From Bradyrhizobium_A sp052115025 (lineage in GTDB: Bacteria > Pseudomonadota > Alphaproteobacteria > Rhizobiales > Xanthobacteraceae), in NCBI RefSeq assembly GCF_052115025.1, contig NZ_JBFRFW010000002.1:124001-188000 (forward strand): DNA of 64,000 bases, in the 5' to 3' direction. Shown piece after piece: positions 60,679 to 64,000 of this stretch; the first letter of the stretch is position 1; each line of letters opens with the position of its first letter. The notes beneath the pieces were generated by a model. That model did not search any database, was not told the origin of the DNA, and saw only the letters and a program-made list of their open reading frames with translations. Both the position numbers and the translations under genes were made by a program.

Positions 60679-62303
60679 GTCGGCTCCTCCTGCCGGATCC
60701 ATTGCTTGAGAATCGCCGCTGCCTGCTTCTCATCCAGCTGAATGATCTGCTCGAGGCGTTTCTGCGGCGCGTACTGAACCTTCCTGGAGATGTCCTGCAC
60801 CAGGTTAGGCGTGTCCTCCTGCGCCAGCGCCGCCAGCGCGCTGCCCTCGCCCGCCAGCAGGGCGCTGCTCCCCTCCTCCATCTCGACCTCGGCGACGTCC
60901 GCGGACCGGGAATCGAGGATGGTGTTGATTGCGGGCCGCAGGCCGAACCAGATCAGCATCGCAGCAACGGCGACGATGGCCCCCGCGCTGACGAAGCTGC
61001 CCGACTGGCGCATCAGCACCTCGGTGAAAGTGATCGCCGGAACTGGGGCGAAGTCGCGCGCGCCTTCCATGAATTCGACTGCCGAGACCTGGATCTGGTC
61101 GCCCCGCTGGCGGTCGAGCCCCGCCGCGGTTGCCGCAAGCTGGCCGATCTCGGCGACTTTCGCCTCGACCGCCGTATCGCTGGCTTTATCGCCGAGGCTG
61201 GCCATCAGCCGCGGCCGGTTGACCAGCACAGCGAGGAACAGCTTGTTGACGACATAGCCGTCGCTGACGGTCGTCGTCGTCTTCGACGACACCTCGTAGT
61301 TGGTGACGTCCTCTTTACGCTGTTTCTCGTCGTTGGAATTCTTGCCGCCATTGGCGTTGACCTGCTGGTCGGGCAGGTTCTGCTGCACCGTGGTCGGCGT
61401 CTGGCGGTCGAGGCTCTGCGATGCTTCTTTTTCGCGGACCGAGCGCACCGAGCGCTGCACCCGCGACTCCGGATCATAAACCGTCTCATTGGTCTGCCGC
61501 TTGTCGGTGCTGAGCTGGGCGGCGACGCTGACCTCGAAGTTGTCGAGTCCGAGATAGGGCGACAGTGCCTTGCTGACGTTCTCTTGGATCAGCCGGCTGA
61601 CCACGCGCTGCAGATTGGCCATGCTGGTCGGCGCCGTGCCCTCGTCGTCCGACGCCAGCAAAGCGCCGTCGCTGTCGAGCACCGTCACCTTGTCGGCCGT
61701 CATGCCGGGGACCGCAGCTGCGACGAGATGGCGCACCGAGCGCGCGGTGCGGGCATCGGCAGCGCCGTCCGAGCGGATGACGACAGAGGCCGTCGGGGGC
61801 TGCTGCTCGCGCCGGAACGAGCCGCGCGCCGGCATGACGATGTGCACGCGCGCCGCCTTGACGCCCTTGAGCACCTGGATGGTGCGCGCGATCTCGCCCT
61901 CGAGCGCCCGCACCCGCGTCACCTCCTGCATGAACGACGTCAGGCCGAGGGAGCCGATCTTGTCGAACAGCTCATAGCCGCCGCTGCTGCTGTTCGGCAG
62001 CCCCTTCTCCGCCAGCAGGGTGCGCGCCAGGGCGGTCTGGCCCGGCCGCACCAGCACGGTATCGCCGGCGGCATTGACGTCGAACGCGACACCGGCGTCG
62101 CGCAGCGCCGCGCCGACACGGGACACGTCCTCACGCGAAAGCCCGGTGTACAGCACCTCGAATTCCGGCCGGCTGAGATAATAGGCGCCGCCGCCCACGC
62201 CGAGAAAGACCGCAAGGCCGACCAGGGCAAGCACGGTGAGACGCCGGGGCCCGAGCTCGAGGAGATTGTTCCAGAGCCGCTGCGCATGTCCACGATTAAA
62301 CAT
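60675..62303 (-). CDS. fliF: Flagellar MS-ring protein FliF
   Basis: The 542-residue protein has N-terminal and C-terminal membrane segments (RRLTVLALVGLAVFLGVGGGAYYL near 20-43 and SFVSAGAIVAVAAMLIWFGLRP near 431-452), the periplasmic ring domains (FEVLYTGLSREDVSRVGAALRDAGV and GEIARTIQVLKGVKAARVHIVMP), and a FliG-binding C-terminus. It is the base plate of the flagellum. No fliG or fliM is visible in the window. Confidence 0.95.
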   Translation of the reverse strand: MFNRGHAQRLWNNLLELGPRRLTVLALVGLAVFLGVGGGAYYLSRPEFEVLYTGLSREDVSRVGAALRDAGVAFDVNAAGDTVLVRPGQTALARTLLAEKGLPNSSSGGYELFDKIGSLGLTSFMQEVTRVRALEGEIARTIQVLKGVKAARVHIVMPARGSFRREQQPPTASVVIRSDGAADARTARSVRHLVAAAVPGMTADKVTVLDSDGALLASDDEGTAPTSMANLQRVVSRLIQENVSKALSPYLGLDNFEVSVAAQLSTDKRQTNETVYDPESRVQRSVRSVREKEASQSLDRQTPTTVQQNLPDQQVNANGGKNSNDEKQRKEDVTNYEVSSKTTTTVSDGYVVNKLFLAVLVNRPRLMASLGDKASDTAVEAKVAEIGQLAATAAGLDRQRGDQIQVSAVEFMEGARDFAPVPAITFTEVLMRQSGSFVSAGAIVAVAAMLIWFGLRPAINTILDSRSADVAEVEMEEGSSALLAGEGSALAALAQEDTPNLVQDISRKVQYAPQKRLEQIIQLDEKQAAAILKQWIRQEEPT

Positions 62304-62371
62304 CAAGTCCCCTGCAATGCTTGCGAATCGATTCTCGACCGCGAAGCTTGTCCGAGGGTTGCGCACTGCGG

Positions 62372-62410
62372 AAAACGAAGACGGCCGCGACCAGGCTGGT
62401 CGCGGCCGTC
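62372..62410 (-). terminator. Intrinsic terminator downstream of flagellin
   Basis: On the minus strand GACGGCCGCGACC pairs with GGTCGCGGCCGTC (13 base pairs, loop of 5), followed by TTCGTTTTC. It lies 24 bases after the flagellin stop and 70 before fliF, so the flagellin message is probably monocistronic. Confidence 0.85.
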
Positions 62411-62433
62411 AATGTCAGTGATCGCGAAAGCGA

Positions 62434-63375
62434 TTAGCCGCGGAACAGCGACAGAATGCTCTGCGTGCCCGAGTTGGCGATCGACAGCGCCTGGATGCCG
62501 AGCTGCTGCTGGACCTGGAGGGCCTGCAGGCGGGTCGATTCGGCATTCATGTCGGCGTCGACGAGCTGACCGACGCCGCGGCTGATGGCGTCGCGCAGCG
62601 ACTTGACGAAGTTGGAGTTCGAGTCGATGCGGGTCTTCACCGCGCCGAGATTGGCGGACGCCTGGGTCACGTCGCCGAGCGCCGCGTCGACCATCCCGAT
62701 GTAATCGTCGAGCTTCTTCTGGTCAGCGGTCGAATCGGTCAGCGTCGAGATGTCGATCGTCGCCACCGTGCCGGTGGTGCCGCCGGCGCCCGTGCGCGTC
62801 TTGTCCATGATGCCCGCGGGGGTGCCGCCGGCGTTGTCGTACAGCTTGAGCTTGCTGGTGTCGACGTCGATCGTCTTGATCGTCACGGCGCCAGCAACGC
62901 GCGAGAACGACGACACCACCGACTTGGTGGCGTTGTAGCCGGCGACGGAGGAGTCGACCGACAGCCAGTTCTCGCCGTTGAACACCGCCAGGTCAGAGGT
63001 GTTCTTGAGGTCGTCCTGGATCGCCTTGACTTCGGCCTGGATCTTGCCGCGATCGACGCCCGGCTCGCGGGCCGCGACGAGCTTCGCCTTCAGCGCGGTG
63101 AGGCCGCTCTTGTTGTCGCCGACGACCGAGGTCAGCGCGGTGTACATGGTGTCGACGGTCGCGGCGCCGAGACCGAGGGCGTCGGACACCGCCGACAGCG
63201 CTTCGTTGTCCGAGCGCATGGTGGTGGCGATCGACCAATAGGCCGAGTTATCGGACGCTGTCGCGACGCGGTAGCCGGTGGAGATGCGGTTCTGCGTGGT
63301 CGCCATGTTGGTGCTCACCGTCCGCAGGGTCTGCAGAGCGGTCATGGCGGAGCTGTTGGTCAACAAGCTAGACAT
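62434..63375 (-). CDS. Flagellin, lateral type
   Basis: The 313-residue flagellin has the conserved D0/D1 ends: N-terminal SMALL-type MSSLLTNSSAMTALQTLRTVSTNMATTQNRISTGYRVATASDNSAYWSIATTMRSD and C-terminal LVDADMNAESTRLQALQVQQQLGIQALSIANSGTQSILSLFRG, with a short variable middle. Its short length and LafR-type cluster suggest a lateral-filament flagellin. A highly structured leader precedes it and a strong terminator follows it. The flbT and flaF regulators in the same cluster likely act on it. Confidence 0.95.
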   Translation of the reverse strand: MSSLLTNSSAMTALQTLRTVSTNMATTQNRISTGYRVATASDNSAYWSIATTMRSDNEALSAVSDALGLGAATVDTMYTALTSVVGDNKSGLTALKAKLVAAREPGVDRGKIQAEVKAIQDDLKNTSDLAVFNGENWLSVDSSVAGYNATKSVVSSFSRVAGAVTIKTIDVDTSKLKLYDNAGGTPAGIMDKTRTGAGGTTGTVATIDISTLTDSTADQKKLDDYIGMVDAALGDVTQASANLGAVKTRIDSNSNFVKSLRDAISRGVGQLVDADMNAESTRLQALQVQQQLGIQALSIANSGTQSILSLFRG

Positions 63376-63500
63376 AGGATGTCCCTTAATGGTGTGAGTG
63401 TTTGTTCACGGGACATACCGGGCTTTCACCGGTACCACAGGGCGGCATCATGCCTTTGGGTCGAGGGGGGTGAGGGGAAGGACCCAACCTGTGGTGTATT
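63376..63500 (-). promoter_or_regulatory. Structured flagellin mRNA leader with SD-covering stem
   Basis: Reading along the mRNA from 63495: helix ACCACAGG/CCUGUGGU (63488-63495 with 63434-63441), inside it helix UUGGGUC/GACCCAA (63481-63487 with 63456-63462) with an 18-base C-rich loop, and a small GGCAUGAUGCC hairpin; then UACCGG-N7-CCGGUA (63416-63421 with 63429-63434); then AUGUCCC (63410-63416) pairing with GGGACAU (63379-63385), which covers the Shine-Dalgarno. Virtually every base from 63495 to 63410 is in a helix. The fold is seen by complementarity; its role in translational control is inferred. Confidence 0.7.
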
Positions 63501-63554
63501 GCTGGTAGCACGCGAACCTTACCTAAAACTGAATCGGTCGCGCGGCCCCGATTA

Positions 63555-64000
63555 CTAGAGGAATGAGCGCATCAGGCCGACGGTGAGCAGATTCCAGCCG
63601 TCGATCAGCACAAAGAACAGCACCTTGAACGGCAGCGCGAACACCGTCGGCGGCATCATCATCATGCCCATCGACATTGTCAGCGTCGCGACAACCATAT
63701 CGATCACCAGGAATGGCATGATGACCAGAAAGCCGATTTCGAATGCGCGCCGCAGCTCCGAGATCATGAATGCGGGAATGATCACGCGCAGATCGATGCG
63801 CTGACCGTCGGAGCGCGTCTGAAACCCTTCGGGCGCAAGGTTCTCGAAGGACTGCAGATCCTTCTCGCGGACATGTGCCAGCATGAACTCGCGAAATGGA
63901 TCGGTCACTCGCGCAAAGGCCTCCTTCTCGGAAATCTCGTTGTTCATCAGCGGCTGGATGCCGTTGTTCCAGGCACGATCGAATGTCGGCGCCATGACGT
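63555..64000 (-). CDS. fliP: Flagellar export gate protein FliP (C-terminal part; gene runs off the right edge)
   Basis: About 148 C-terminal residues are in the window: PTFDRAWNNGIQPLMNNEISEKEAFARVTDPFREFMLAH, VIIPAFMISELRRAFEIGFLVIMPFLVIDMVVATLTMSMGMMMMPPTVFALPFKVLFFVLIDGWNLLTVGLMRSF. These are the FliP signatures of the second half of the protein. FliP forms the export gate with FliQ and FliR. The frame is open to the window end, so the start lies outside. Confidence 0.95.
   Translation of the reverse strand, partial: VMAPTFDRAWNNGIQPLMNNEISEKEAFARVTDPFREFMLAHVREKDLQSFENLAPEGFQTRSDGQRIDLRVIIPAFMISELRRAFEIGFLVIMPFLVIDMVVATLTMSMGMMMMPPTVFALPFKVLFFVLIDGWNLLTVGLMRSFL

Noticed and set aside
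1..64000. CRISPR arrays, tRNA, rRNA, insertion sequences or prophage
   Set aside because: No regularly spaced repeats, cloverleaf-type RNA, transposase or phage genes were noticed on reading either strand; small tRNAs could still be missed by eye.

Overview
The window comes from a GC-rich alphaproteobacterium of the Bradyrhizobium/Rhodopseudomonas/Afipia group (Nitrobacteraceae). Three things point there: a LafR/FtcR/Rem-type flagellar regulator with FlbT, FlaF and MotC, which are rhizobial flagellar proteins; ABC, LysR and acyl-CoA gene sets typical of soil rhizobia; and an interspersed palindromic repeat of the kind common in these genomes. No rRNA, tRNA, IS element, prophage or CRISPR array was recognised. 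One undetermined base (n) lies at 28306.

Layout. (1) 1-2.65 kb: cobalamin end-assembly genes (a histidine phosphatase and cobS on the minus strand, cobT on the plus strand) beside a minus-strand cobalamin riboswitch whose target gene lies left of the window. (2) 2.65-11.7 kb: an acyl-CoA catabolic region with two HxlR regulators, a PaaI-type thioesterase, a three-subunit molybdenum hydroxylase, a class III CoA-transferase and an enoyl-CoA hydratase, then a TetR-controlled dihydrofolate reductase-like protein. Several short palindromes mark probable operators. (3) 12-22.1 kb: one long operon that encodes an ABC importer followed directly by DhaL, DhaM, HPr, enzyme I, a small helix-turn-helix protein and DhaK. 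It looks like a transporter coupled to a self-contained PEP-dependent dihydroxyacetone (or related ketose) kinase. (4) 22.2-35.7 kb: mixed genes, namely an HtrA-like protease, an esterase, a LacI regulator, aspartase, dihydroorotase, a trypsin-like protein that has lost its catalytic triad, LysR, a periplasmic transglutaminase-like protein, an MHS-type transporter, an ECF42-type sigma factor with its DGPF/YCII partner, and a nucleoside deaminase. (5) 35.7-42.5 kb: a second acyl-CoA degradation cluster (CoA-transferase, SDR, two complementary acyl-CoA dehydrogenases, divergent enoyl-CoA hydratase and LysR), then a HAD hydrolase. (6) 42.6-44.9 kb: a single-pass membrane protein of unknown role and a gene-poor gap of 1.1 kb. 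(7) 44.9-64 kb: a lateral-type flagellar cluster. The regulator lafR is on the plus strand. The structural, export, motor and assembly genes are on the minus strand, from fliP at the right edge through flagellin, fliF, fliH, motB, motC, fliK, slt, flgE, flgK, flgL, flaF, flbT, flgD, fliQ, flhA and fliR to small accessory genes.

The two points most worth following up are the elaborate, continuous secondary structure of the flagellin mRNA leader (about 63379-63495), which ends in a stem that covers the Shine-Dalgarno sequence, and the ABC-DhaKLM-HPr-EI operon.
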